64,000 nt of DNA from Symsagittifera roscoffensis. Taxonomy: Eukaryota; Xenacoelomorpha; Acoela; Convolutidae. Of this stretch, positions 31,100 through 42,219 are shown piece by piece. Each line of letters begins with the position of its first letter. Positions within the stretch are counted from its first letter, which is position 1. Under the pieces are notes generated by a model. That model saw only the letters and a list, made by a program, of their open reading frames with translations, had not been told where the DNA came from and ran no database searches. The stretch covers positions 49,493,724 to 49,557,723 of the forward strand of contig NC_087068.1 in assembly GCF_963678635.1 (NCBI RefSeq), given 5' to 3'. The translations under genes were made by a program, and so were the position numbers.

Positions 31100-33715
31100 A
31101 CGGACTTTCACAAGAGTTTTCCGGACACATTTTGTGCATCACATTTTTGGTGCTCGTGTCTCGCCGACTTGTGCGAATTTTGCTTTGCAGAAGACTGCAT
31201 CGGCTCATCAAGCTGAGTACCAGATCTTTGGTTGTTGTCCAGAAGTTTTATGTGGATGCTTATCTGGATTCTTTTCAAAACAGGGATGACGCCTTGAATT
31301 TAGGTAGGGATTTAGTCTCATTGCTTAAACTAGGTGGGTTTAATCTGACAAAGTTTGTCAGCAACGTGCCTGATGTAACAACCGCTCTTGATCAGGACAA
31401 CCGTGAGTCCAATTCGTCTGTCAAAGATATTTGTAGGAGTCCAGACTAGTCGTCGCATGTTCTCGGTCTTAAGTGGGATCACGTCAAAGATACCTTAGTC
31501 GTTAGTAGCGGGGTTGATCGTCCACTAGACAAAGCAATCACCCAGCGTACCGTGTTGAGTTTTGTTTTCTCTGTTTTTGATGCAATTGGATTAGTGGCTC
31601 CGTATACCGCGAAGGCTCGCCTTCCATTAAAAGATATCTGGCGAATCAGTGGTCAAAAATAGGACGATGATCCCCAGAGGAAATCAAAAAGCAGTTTCTT
31701 GAGTGGCACTCAGGTCTTCATTTGTTAGGTTCTCTGACAATACCTCGTAGCTATTTCACTGACCCTTTCGACCGAATAGAACTTCACATGTTCGCTGATA
31801 GTTCTCAGGATGTTTTCTGTGCCGTCTCCTTCCTTCGTGCGTAACTTGCTAGCTCACATCAGACCGAATCAACCTTTGTTGTCGGCAAAGCCCGCGTTGC
31901 GCCTAAGAAAGCGCTATCTATTCCAAAGTTAAAGATTCAAGCGGCTCTTCTTACAACCCGTTTAAAAGAAGAAATTTCGAAAAATCTCACTTTCAAAATT
32001 ACGGATATTTACATGTGGACAGATATTACCAATGTTCTTCAGTGGCTTAACTCCTGTAATAAAATACCCGTTTTTGTTGGTAATCGCACTGGTAAGATTC
32101 TGGAGTCTACCACCACTGATCACTGGCATCACATACTTAACGGTGATAACCCAGCTGATACAGCTACACGATGGGTTTATTCGGAAGCCCTCAAGGAAAG
32201 CAGCTGGGTTAATGGCCCTAGTATACTGGGGATGATTGATTGGCCGTTCAAGTCCGATTCAAAAGTTATTGATAAAATAAGACTCAAGGGACCTTCATGT
32301 GATATCGACGTTTGTCTGAAAGTTTCGTCGTCGACGTTTTGACAGAAAAAAATCTTCCATCCCAAAAATGGGAGATGTTCAATTCAGTTGTAAAATATAA
32401 GCTCACAGTAGCATTTTTGTTAAGATGGCTGCCATCCCATAAACATTTCCGGTCCAGTTTATTGGAAATTACCGACCCATGTGAAATGAACATTGGTGAA
32501 CAGAAGCTCGTTTACCGGTCCCAGGGTGAGACATTCCCTAGCAAGCTAAAAATACTAAGACCCGGTAAAGTTATCACGAGATATAGTCGGATCGCCAAGT
32601 ATTCGCCGTTCATTGGACCAGCTGGCATCCTTCGCTCGACTGGTCGCATCAGTCGCTTGGCTAATTCCGTTTTCGATATCAAGCATTCGATTACACTTGA
32701 TGCACGTCACGCGATTGTTTGGTTATTGGTTAAACACTTGCACGTTAGAAAATTCCATTAAGGCTTGGATTACATGCGTGCGGTGGTTAATTTGAAACAT
32801 GTTGTGTTAAATTTGCGATGGTTGCTGCGAAACATTGAAAATATGTGCGTTGCGTGCCGAAAACGCAAAGCGCAAACCGTAACTCATATAATATCTGATC
32901 TGCTCATTAAAAGGCTGGGTTACAAGCAAGTTACTTTCTATAACACAGGTGTCGACTACTTTAGGCCGTTGCTAGTTCCGATCCGGAGAAGTACGGAAAA
33001 GAGATGGGGTTTTTTGTTCACTTGTCTCACCACAAGAGCGGTGCACATTGAAGTGGTCCCCTCTCTCGACACAAGCTATTGTTTTATGGGCGTGGGGAGG
33101 TTTATTGCACGTCGCGGTACTCTGACCATCATGTCCGACAACGGCACGAACTTTGTTGGCGCTCAGAAAGAGCTTTTAGCTTGCATTGAGAGTTGGAACA
33201 AGCTCGCACCCGCTGTTTTTGTCCAGAAAAGTATCAAGTGGAAATTCAATCCACACAGCGCACCGCACCATGGTGGCTCCTGGGAGTGACTAGTTCGGAG
33301 TACCAAGCGTGTTTTGTGTGACATCCTAGGCTACAGAATAGTAACTGAGGAGATTCTAAGAACCACGGTGTGCGTTGTTGAGCAATAAATTAACGCTAGA
33401 CCGATAACAGTCGTTAGTTCCAATCCGCTAGATCAAGAGGCGTTGAACCCGAATCATTTTGTCCTTGGTCAACACGCAGCGACTTTTCCGCCGCTAAGTT
33501 TCGAAGAAAACTTCGACCACAAGAAGAGGTTCGCCAGAGCGCAATCATACGCTTACGCAATATGGACCCGATGGATGCGGGAAAACGTTCCTTCCTTCAA
33601 CAAGAGGGCAATGTGGCACAACCAATCAGACGTTAAGTTGAAAGCCGGCGACTTGGTTTGGGTCATAGAGCCTGATACTTCCGCGTGGACATTATCCACT
33701 CGCACTTATCCTTAG
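31100..33715 (+). pseudogene. BEL/Pao pol remnant (RT, A17, RNase H, integrase)
   Basis: RT palm: SPTCANFALQKTASAH is in one frame and FYVDAYLDSFQNRDDALNLG, LLKLGGFNLTKFVSNVPDV in another, so a frameshift separates them; the family's YVDD reads YVDA. The A17-like segment continues after a TAG at 31447 (VLGLKWDHVKDTLVV, FVFSVFDAIGLVAPYTAKAR, RIELHMFADSSQDVFCAVSF). RNase H from 31862: LSIPKLKIQAALL, where the usual Glu is lost, and MWTDITNVLQWLNSCNKIPV. Integrase from about 32350: RWLPSHKHFRSS, then GVDYFRPLLVPIRRSTEKRW, MSDNGTNFVGAQKELL and PHHGGSWE, keeping the D,D,E catalytic residues but stopped straight after the Glu. The last part reaches MWHNQSDVKLKAGDLVWVIE. At least one frameshift and several stops make it non-functional. 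Confidence 0.9.
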
Positions 33716-33819
33716 ACTGCACTATGGCAAGGACGGATGCGCGAGATCCGCCAACATATAGACTGTTACGAGCGAACTGACCCACCCGACCGTAAGGCTC
33801 GCTCCCGTTCTTCCTTGTT

Positions 33820-33832
33820 TGGGGGTGGAGGA
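33820..33832 (+). promoter_or_regulatory. Polypurine tract
   Basis: GGGGGTGGAGGA directly abuts the 3' LTR, the expected priming site for plus-strand synthesis. Confidence 0.75.
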
Positions 33833-34306
33833 TGCTGCAGCGCAATTGTAACGAGTATAAATACATATAAAATGAACCAAAATACAAATGCAAATAGGGA
33901 CAGTAGCCGAGCGTATACAGGGTGCGTCCCGGCGGGTTTGGCGCAGGTTCGAATCCCGTCTAGGTTATTTCCTTTTTAGAACTCAAATATGCTCCGAACT
34001 TGATGGGACATGAATTTACGCTCCGTAACCTGGTTCGAACAGAAAAAAAAGAAACCTGTTTTAACCGTCTTTTTGCTCTAATTCGGTTCAGCCTTGATTA
34101 AAGCTGACCGTCAAAAAAGGCAATTTGTCTCAAGGACAAATACTGGCCATTTAGCAGCTTGCTTTGAGTTATTCAGATGATTGTGGCCGATGTTACCGAA
34201 GTTAAAGTATGTTTGAAAGATGTAATATATTGCCGAGAAAATGCTCTGTAATTCACTTGTTTGAAAACTGATTTTTAAAAACGATTTGCGGAGTTTTAGG
34301 CGCACA
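33833..34306 (+). repeat. 3' LTR of the BEL/Pao element
   Basis: TGCTGCAGCG...TAGGCGCACA. Colinear with the 5' LTR apart from the missing C-tract and a deletion of about 18 bp near 34230. Confidence 0.85.
33894..33966 (+). other. tRNA-like module in the 3' LTR
   Basis: TAGCCGAGCG at 33904 and a perfect B-box GGTTCGAATCC at 33946. The module is better preserved here than in the 5' LTR, and more so than much of the surrounding LTR. Confidence 0.6.
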
Positions 34307-34311
34307 GCCTG
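34307..34311. other. Target site duplication, right (GCCTG)
   Basis: Second copy of the duplication at 30526-30530. Confidence 0.8.
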
Positions 34312-34610
34312 GAATGCCTAGTATCTGGCTTGAGAGTTTGCACCGCTAAATACTTCGCCTTCGTCTGGTCATTTGACAAGTTATTGAAAAAAAAGGAAGT
34401 TAATTGAATAAATCAAATAACCAGGCAGGAAATAAATGCTTGAGTTTACGAATGAGTTAATATACGTACATCATGGGCAGCATATTCTGTTTTTCCTGGT
34501 ATACCCCTTGCACAAAATAAAACTCAAAATAAGACCATTGTTAAAAGTTACATCATTGTTCTGCTTCTTGCACAGTATTGTCACTATAATTGTTTTTTTT
34601 TTGCCGTAAG

Positions 34611-34713
34611 GTGCATCATATCGTGGAGAGAGAATCGACACAATCCTCGGATGAAGACGAAGAAGACGAACATAAAGTTGGAGATACTCTCCGCTCGTAT
34701 CATCACGGACCAG
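34611..34713 (+). CDS. Gene 2, acidic exon (5'-most visible)
   Basis: Acceptor TTTTTTTTTGCCGTAAG, phase 0; donor CACCAG|GTGAGA, phase 1. Encodes VHHIVERESTQSSDEDEEDE, then HKVGDTLRSYHHGP. There is no in-frame ATG here or upstream, so an earlier exon is missing from view or was lost. The acidic/Ser character resembles exons 1, 4 and 6 of gene 1. Confidence 0.7.
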
Positions 34714-35039
34714 GTGAGAATAGTCCAAAATTTATCCTGGAATATTTAAAACAACTAATTTTGTATCGCTCATGTAAAGCTTGCAAAACTTTACTCAGAT
34801 AATTACGGTAATCAGGTCAACAAAAATCACTTATTATGTGTAACGTGGCTTAATTTTGATTTCGGTTTCGGTTTTAAATGATTTCAATTTCGAAAACAAA
34901 AACAAAGAAATAAGAGTGCGGATTTCAATTTTCATAAAAAGTTTTCCTACGGTTTCCCTAAATTCCGGTTACCGTCAACATTTTCTGCTGAATATAGAAC
35001 CCTACCTATGCATCATTGAGTAGCTCAAGTTCATGGTAG

Positions 35040-35125
35040 ATCGGAGTTAATTAGAGAGCGGTCTTTTTTTGCGGAATCCGCTTACATCTCCCAAATTACA
35101 CAGTTTGGCCGCGTTTTGTAATTGT
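35040..35125 (-). repeat. Rep-D end fragment
   Basis: GCGGAATCCGCTTACAT and TTACACAGTTTGGCCGCG are the reverse of the Rep-D left end. Confidence 0.45.
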
Positions 35126-35249
35126 TATTATTTTGTCAGAGGAATCATCAAGTATTGATAAAACCAACCATTTTTATAGAGTGCGGTCTGTTTTTAGATA
35201 ACCGTGTTTTCATACTCGTCAGTAAGCAAACAAATACTGTATTAACCAG

Positions 35250-36158
35250 CCGGGTTGACCAAAAATGCTAGTCATACAATTTTCATATATCGAAAAATGC
35301 TAATCATACACTTTTCATGCAATTCCATAATACAGAAAATTGCATGAAAGACCTATTATTAGTATTTTTTCATATATGGAAATTGTATGAATAGCATTTT
35401 TCCATAAACCAAAATCATAGATTTTTTATATTTTAATTTCTCAAAATTTTTTGGTTGTGTTCATAACCGAACACAAATGACATAAGCCTTGGTTACTAAT
35501 ACGTAGTAACCAAAGGTTTGGCGGTCTCGCATTAAATGTGCATTGAAATTAGCCTAAAATATTTTAATTCTGTTTGACACGAATAATATAACGAAAGTAA
35601 CGAACTTTTAAATTTTGGCGAAAACTTTCACAGATGATCATTTCTAAAATTTGAATTTTCAAATTACCAGACATTGATCAAGGCATAGAAAAACATTTCT
35701 TACAATAAAGAGGATTTCTAAGCGTTTGTGAAAAAAATTATGAAGAAAAAAGGAAGAAAAAACCATTATTAGTATATCCAGGACTACGTTATACACATAA
35801 AAAAAGTTTGCTTGAATGTTTGTTTGAGTACGAAAATCACTTTGCGGTTGAAAAAAAAACATAAAAAAGTTTTCGGGGCAGTTTCAAAAATACTGAAAAA
35901 TTTTTGATCGTGGCCATCGAAAAAATGCTAGTCATACATTTTCCAATAATGGAAATTGTATGACTAGCATTTTTTTTGACGAAAAGTTTTTCTTTTTTAT
36001 GTAGTATGAAACGCCGAATTTTATACCAAAACAAGAGAAAAGTTTTTTGAAAAAATTGACGGCGCCATTTATGAAAATTGTATGATTAGTATTTTTTCTT
36101 AGAATTAGTTTATGGAATTATATGATTAGCATTTTTGGTCTATGGAGGTCAACCCGGG
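35250..36158. repeat. Rep-C element with terminal inverted repeats
   Basis: CCGGGTTGACC at the left and GGTCAACCCGGG at the right are exact inverted termini. Just inside both ends are inverted AAAAATGCTARTCATACAAT words, and the same words form an internal hairpin at 35925-35975, suggesting nested or composite copies. No transposase frame; non-autonomous DNA transposon by structure. Confidence 0.7.
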
Positions 36159-37027
36159 TGCAGAATCGAGATGAAAAAGCAAATTTACGAAATAAACAAT
36201 TATTAATTTATCATTTCTTCCTTGTCTTGATCCTGATTGTTTAAGGCAGTATTTTTCTGCTGACTGATGAGTATGAATACGCGGTTGTCTAAATACTGCT
36301 ACGTAAACCATTTTTATCACACTTTAGCTTTAGTTCAACTTTCTTTGCTGTTTGTTTTCGTCTTCTAAAATTTATTTTAATTGGTTTCTTTGAACTCGTG
36401 TTCTTCATAAAAAATCTCAGCGGGAAAAACCTTGTCGAAATAGTTTACATAACAAACCAATTTTTCCCATTTAGGTTGATGAAAAGGAAACAGCTATTCA
36501 ATAAAATCACAAACTTAAAGCAAAGTAAAAAATTTATAAATCGGAACATAATTTTTCGCTCTTCTTGAGCTTAATAACATTTTTTAATTGTCATTTGGCT
36601 TTGTTTCTTATAATTTGGTAGGTTCTATAATGCCAATTGAACGAGTAGAATGCAATTTTTTTTCTTAGTTTGTTGGCTATGTTTTTTTTTGTAAGCAGAC
36701 TGGGGTCAGTTGCAAGCCTATGAGAGATGAAACAACCCAACCCTCCTTATAATGGCAAAAACTTCCGAAATCTCCCCCATGTGGTACTGTTTATACAACA
36801 TTTTGGAAACATAAACCGTGATTTTTTTCAACGCTGGAAAAACTGCAATGAGAAATGGGAAGAGAAAGAGAGACAAAATGAGAGAAAGAAAAAATTAACC
36901 AGTTGAATTATAACATTTGTCACAATTGAAATTTTGAAAATTACACATTTCCGTATCAGTACAATCTATGGTAAACAATTTTAGAACAGACAGGTAGATC
37001 CTGCGATAGCTCGGCCATTTTTTTCCC

Positions 37028-37106
37028 CAAGCGATCGTGGAGCAGATGCGAGGACGCGAAACTCCTAACACGCGGGTCGGATATTCAAATCCGGAACGTT
37101 TTAAGA
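37028..37106 (+). repeat. tRNA-derived (SINE-like) fragment
   Basis: GTGGAGCAGATGCGAGGACG (A-box region), a loop ACTCCTAAC with CCT at the anticodon position, and TATTCAAATCCGG (B-box region) line up as a decayed tRNA. The first half recurs at 37191 (GCGGTCGTAGAGCAGATGC). Stems are imperfect, so this is a relic. Confidence 0.4.
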
Positions 37107-37521
37107 ATTATATTTTTTTTGCTTCATAACATGGACATTTCGATAGAAACAATAGCTGATTTATTGGTGACTAGTGTTAGTGAAAGAAGAAGCGGTCGTA
37201 GAGCAGATGCAAAGATGTGATATTCTTAATTTACACAAATATTTTTTCGAGGTGCATTTTCAACCTTTTCCTTATTTCACTTTGTTTTGCCTGTTTAGAG
37301 CTTCTTTTGCATTTTCCTCGTTTGTGTTTGCAAAGCGCAGCTTCGCCTCTGTTTATGAAGCAATGCTGCCATTTTTTGATTGGTTTTTGGATCAACTTCA
37401 CTATTCTCCAGCGGTAAGGGTGGACATTGATGCCCGCAACCTCGGACAAGATCTGAAAGAATCAGAAGACACTAACATAGTTATCGTTGAGATTACCTGT
37501 CGAAATCTGGAAATTACTATG

Positions 37522-38410
37522 TCAATTCCCATTCGAATCCGGACCAGTCGGCTGCCTGGGCCTTTGCGTTGGTTCCTGTCCCGGAAGACTTTCATGGTGT
37601 GGAGCGGGAATTACTGAATTAACCAACCTGCCGATCATAGTCATCATATCCTGCATCTGCAAAGCCAGCTGATCCAGTCGTTGGTCGGTGGTCGTCCGCA
37701 TCGTTGTCATCAACGCATCATGCTTCGAGTTCTGCATCTCGATCTGCGACGCAAGTTCTTCCAGTCTCTGATCAGTACCCGTCTGTGTTCTTCTAAGCTC
37801 TGCTCCAGCTCGTCTAGCGCTACCCATTTCTCGATCATCACTGGTTGCTCCAGACATAAATTCGGATGCGTCATGCAGCTCTCAAATATAGTTTGGCCCT
37901 CTCCCAATTCTCGCTCTGGCAGTCTTTTTCGCCAGTTCAAGAGACTGCGCTCGTGTTATCGTCTGACCGAAACTTTCAAATTCCTCTCGTAGAAGTAGCT
38001 CCTGTACTTCTTCATCGTAGATGCCGTCTCTGAACTGCTCACAGTTCATGTAGTCTCTCGCTTGCTCATCCATGTTTCTTATTGCCACGTCACCTAGCGT
38101 CCTGACTCGCCTCGACAACTCTCGCAAGCCTTCCTTCTTTCCTTGCATCATGCTCTTGAATTCAGTTCTGGCTGCCGCGCAACTTTGGAATGGCATCAGC
38201 CGTTTATCGAGCTCGGCGAGCATCCTAGCCAACGTTGGCTCGGCGTAGACCTCGATCTTTTCTCGAAAGTGGGCAGGCATGCTTGTAAACTCGTCCAAAG
38301 CCCGGCTCGTCAAACAGGTTGGCAGGACCATCGTGGCCTACTCGTCCTCCCAGCGGTTGGCATCTGCGACCCAAGCGAAGTGCTTTCTTCAATCTGCGCA
38401 GTTCTGATAG
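37522..38410 (-). pseudogene. LTR-retrotransposon gag remnant
   Basis: Reading leftward: KHFAWVADANRWEDE, an in-frame TAG, then MVLPTCLTSRALDEFTSMPA, RTEFKSMMQGKKEGLRELSR, CEQFRDGIYDEEVQELLLRE and KKTARARIGRGPN, stopped at 37882; after a frame change, a Thr/Gln-rich region (RTTTDQRLDQLALQMQDMMT) ends at 37522. The pattern of capsid helices is that of Ty3/Gypsy-type gag; BEL is less likely. No protease, RT or zinc knuckle follows. It sits antisense in a gene 2 intron. Confidence 0.7.
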
Positions 38411-38699
38411 CTACTGGAAGGAAAACAATCCGGCCGTATTGTCCCGAATCCAAAAACGCATTGTTGTCGGTCCAGCGCGTTCGCTGCTTCAACTGCCGAT
38501 TCCGCAATCAGCCGCCTGTCCTGTTCTTCCATATCGTATTATACCCGAGTCGTCAATTGGCCACACACACTTTGCAACTGCAATCCAGAGTTAGGCCACC
38601 CAGGAGCGCCACTGTAGCTTTAGGGGATTTCTCCTCTTGGTTTGTTCTCTCTTTCCTAACGACACCGCAAAGTCGTCCCTTGGGCCGTGAGTTCAGTGG

Positions 38700-41040
38700 G
38701 GTGACCAATATTCACTAGTATCTACAATCCCGAAAGGGTTATTTTGGTGGCAACGATTCTGTATTGTTTGATGTTGCTTGCCCCCTGTGTATTGCTCTTC
38801 GGCTGTCTTTTCTCGTCTACATGGTACAATCGCAAGAATTTTCCATGATAAATTAGTTTAGATGATTAGATGTCCAGTTACAGAAGGCTCTGAGTGGCCA
38901 GGATATAATCTAATAAAGAAGTCAAAAGAAAACGGTCCGCAATTTATCGGCCAAAATGCCTAATTGCAATTAACTTCCAACTAACTCCACTAACACTAAC
39001 TATTCTATCTCTCTCTCTCTCTAGAGAATCCCTGATGAGAACTAACTATCTATTTGTCTCTTACTCCGAGAACCAATTACCTGACTAACTAGCAATAATC
39101 GTTCTCTCTAACTAACGGAGGACCAACTATACACTCTCTCAGTATCAATTGCTCTCTTCTCTGACTGAGAACCAACTACTCTCAGTAGTAGTTAACAACT
39201 GTTCTCTTCTCAGACGAGAACCAACTACTCTTAATGGTAGCTAACAATGTTCTCTACTCTGACGAGAACCAACTACTGTTAATGGTAATAAACAACTGTT
39301 CTGACTCTTAATGGCTCTCCGGTACCCTCGAATTCTTTATCTGTCTTTACCCTTACTTTTAGTTAAGTCAGTCTATTCCCCATCAGTCCTGACATCCATT
39401 TAAATCACCCGTCCGCACGTTCTTAAGACTATATCCCTCCCCCTGTCAACTCTGCCACGTGCCAAGTTCGGTTTCTTTTACAAATCTTTTCACGCTTATT
39501 AGATACCCGCTATGCGGTAGCTGTCACAATTTGACCAAGGAAACAAATGTCATACGATTCTAATCAACTAGTCCCTGACCTCAGTGACTTCAGCCCTCGA
39601 GTTCAACTAACCTCTAAACCATGCTATGTTTAGTCAGTGATCCTCCCAAGGTCTTTATTTTAGTTATCTCGTTAACGTGCCGATCTCCTAAGGGTAGGGG
39701 GAGACCCTTTTATTGGGTAGCGAAATCATTCCAAGCATCTAAAATTTCTATCTGTACTCTAATCCAATCCCGACCTTCTAGCTATCAGGGTAAGGTATTT
39801 CGTCTATTAGGGGTCAAATTAAACCAAGAAGCCACCTCTGGGGAGCTAAGTAAAAATCTCGTCCAATCATACTATTTAGGAGACCTACCTCCCATGCTAT
39901 GCTCATATTACTCCCAATTTCCTCTGGGACTACTTTTCTTTTACCCTGATTCATATTCTATTAATAGATCATTCGCCAAGCTAAACTGAACCCAATGTTT
40001 ACCAAGTCCACTTTGAATTAAATCTTCTACTCCAAGATTGCAATGTAAAAGCTATATCTCTATCAGTTTCTGCTCTACTTCCAAATATTTAAGTTTTCCT
40101 CCCAATTTTTAGCAAGGTGACCCATTCTCATTTCCAGGAGTTGGGCTCCAATGAATACGCCACTTTGCGGTGTTAATCCTAAGGTTTGCTATACAATTGT
40201 GGGGTCAAAGCGTCCAAAGGTCAATTTAAGGTCACCCAGGGGTCAACTGGGGTCAAACTTACTTATTTGGGTTCAGAATCTCATGGGGGTCCTAACTACC
40301 AAGGTTCATCCATATCCCATTAATACTTCACAAGTTATCCCATCTCTAGGGTCCATTATCACTTTTCTCGGGAAAAAGCTGTTAACACCGGAAGGAGTCG
40401 CCGGAGGGGTTTCAATCACCAGGGGTCTTTTTCTGGGAATGAGTTGAAGTATCTGATGCTGCCATAAAATCGGTATGCCCTCTTTCAATATTTTGCGTAA
40501 ATTGCCTATTTCCGGTTTTAGGCGTGGTTTTCCAAAATGCTAATAACTTCCCGTTCAACCACTGGATTTGGCTCAAACTGAATTACCTAATGACCTTGGT
40601 GCTACCTATGATACCCAAAGTTTTAGCTCCCTGCGTTCAGAAACGACTCCCGGAAGTGGGGCGGCGTTTATTTGGATAGGGCATAGCACCGGAATTAGGG
40701 GTCCTGGGGGTCTGGGTTTCTAAACTTAAGCTTCCCTCAACTAGGTCTATAACATACTGTTTTGGTTTCATTCCAACCGCCAGTTACAGAGTTCTGATAG
40801 AGCTATTTGCACTTCCGGGAACCGTTATCACCTGGGGCCGGGGGTCCGAGGGGTATGGATTTTTGCATGCCCGGGTCAAATCATCCCTAGTATCCGTCCT
40901 ACGAGTTTCATAAAGCCAGCCACTGTAGTTCCTATTTTGGGGGGGGGGGGGGGGGTCCGCCGATCTTTCTTCACCTGCATTTTCCGCCATAGGAGGGACG
41001 ATATCTTCGAAGAATGAACTATTTCGAACTCTACCCTTTG
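38700..41040. other. Compositionally distinct block, probably retroelement-derived
   Basis: Less AT-rich than its surroundings, with many CT-rich and GGGGTC words and a G-homopolymer near 40936. No paired LTR was found and no protein. It abuts the gag remnant on its upstream side, so it may be that element's leader or a long LTR. Frames at 39621, 40151 and 38143 are not supported as genes. Confidence 0.4.
39010..39315. repeat. Degenerate ~57-bp tandem repeat
   Basis: Four to five units around GAGAACCAACTACTCT, TAATGGTAGCTAACAA and TGTTCTCTTCTC. Within the distinct block. Confidence 0.7.
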
Positions 41041-41229
41041 AGTGCTTTACTACTTAACTTAATGACGAATCAATCTTACGCTCAGGTTACTATAGCAGGT
41101 AATACAGTAGAATCACCAATTCTACAATAAACAACAAAAACTTTCGTAAACTTTAGCAAACAAATTATTTAAAACAGCATAGTTTTTAAATTCAATCTCT
41201 GAAATCGTAATCATTTTTTTAAAATTCAG

Positions 41230-41493
41230 TTGTGGCCAACGATGACATGCACGACTACCACCCGACTCACGACAACTCAGTGGACCCAGTCATGGCCGCA
41301 TTCGAGATCATGAGATACACTTCCCACGACGAGAGACTGGAACTCACTCGCAATCTGGTCCGACTGGCAACTCCCGAGGACAGTCTGGACCACGTAGAGG
41401 TTATTTTGACACATATCCGGAATGATCAGAGGTGTTTTGAGAAACTGGAAGAGTTCATTCGCAAAGAGATCAAAGGAGACGAGCGATATTCGG
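41230..41493 (+). CDS. Gene 2, helical exon
   Basis: Acceptor TAAAATTCAG, phase 1; donor TTCGG|GTACCG, phase 1. Encodes VVANDDMHDYHPTHDNSVDP, RYTSHDERLELTRNLVRLAT and VEVILTHIRNDQRCFEKLEE. The DERLEL..L....VEVI......FEKLEEFI pattern matches the spacing of the helical segments in gene 1 exons 13-14. High GC relative to flanks. No signal peptide or membrane segment. Confidence 0.85.
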
Positions 41494-41948
41494 GTACCGC
41501 ACGTTATTTTCTTCTACTCTTTTTTTACTTTCTCTTAAGATATTAAGATACAAACTTTCCAATTTTACAGAATTGTCGATATTACAGAAATGATGTTACT
41601 TCGACCTATAGAGCACTTCGACCTATATACACGCGTTTCCGGAATATTTACTTATTTATGTATTTATTATCTTAAACACAAGAAATGTATGGGCTATATA
41701 TGAGAATTGTATGACTAGCATTTTTGTCTACCCGGGTAGATTGTAAGATTGTCGAATCGCCGTCTTATGATGTACGGAGTGGTAAATTCTGGAATTCAGA
41801 ATTTCAAAAACATTAGTCATATATACTTCATCTCAGGCCAATCTCAAAACAAATTTCAGTCTATTTTTTCTATCAAACAACTTCTAAAATTTTTGAGTAT
41901 CTTATGAGTAAAAAAACCAAGTTGTTTCAACTTTGTTTGCTTTATTAG
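41494..41948. other. Intron of gene 2 with a Rep-C end
   Basis: Contains GTATGACTAGCATTTTTGTC and TACCCGGGTAGA at 41706-41740, a Rep-C terminus. Otherwise AT-rich. Confidence 0.5.
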
Positions 41949-42219
41949 ATTACCGTACTAACACGCAATCATTGCAAGATCCATACAATCGACAGCAAGA
42001 TCAACAAAACCAGCCAGAAACGACTCATATTTCGTCAGTAAATAAAACATCATCGTCTTCGTCTACTGTGAAGGGAAATATTTCGCATTATAAAGGCAAA
42101 GAAGGGACCACAATTGGAAGCAGCTCTGCAAATTCGGCTTACGATTACTCCGATAAGCAGGGCGCAAAGACTTCGGTTAAAAAGAAGCGAGTGACGATTC
42201 AAGATCCAAATGAAAACAA
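41949..42219 (+). CDS. Gene 2, Ser/Gln/Tyr-rich exon, cut by gap
   Basis: Acceptor TGCTTTATTAG, phase 1, matching the previous donor. Encodes DYRTNTQSLQDPYNRQQDQQ, VNKTSSSSSTVKGNISHYKG, SSANSAYDYSDKQGAKTSVK and KKRVTIQDPNEN, still open when it runs into the assembly gap. Composition resembles exons 17-19 of gene 1. No continuation is visible beyond the gap. Confidence 0.8.

Larger units (their letters stand above)
30531..34306 (+). mobile_element. BEL/Pao LTR retrotransposon, internally deleted
   Basis: 3.78 kb with two LTRs of 510 and 474 bp, perfect GCCTG target duplications, a primer binding site and a polypurine tract. The interior holds only the distal pol (RT palm/thumb, A17-like region, RNase H, integrase). 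Gag, protease and the first part of RT are missing, so the element cannot be autonomous. The LTRs differ at many positions, so insertion is not recent. Its position between genes 1 and 2 could have removed or separated 5' exons of gene 2. Confidence 0.9.
34714..41229. other. 6.5-kb intron of gene 2
   Basis: Exon phases either side match (phase 1 to phase 1), though further small exons inside cannot be excluded. Contents: partial Rep-D (35040-35125), the 910-bp Rep-C element, a tRNA-like fragment (37028-37106), an antisense gag remnant (37522-38410), and a compositionally distinct block to about 40990. Confidence 0.55.

Noticed and set aside
37174-37617. 147-codon plus-strand frame
   Set aside because: Its 3' part is antisense to the gag remnant and its 5' part lies in AT-rich DNA; composition follows the opposite strand.
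38143-38718. 191-codon plus-strand frame
   Set aside because: Antisense to the gag remnant, which has the recognisable protein pattern.
42200-42215. KKRVTI in gene 2 as a PP1-docking (RVxF) motif
   Set aside because: The last position is Ile, not Phe/Trp, and basic RVT strings are common; not sufficient.
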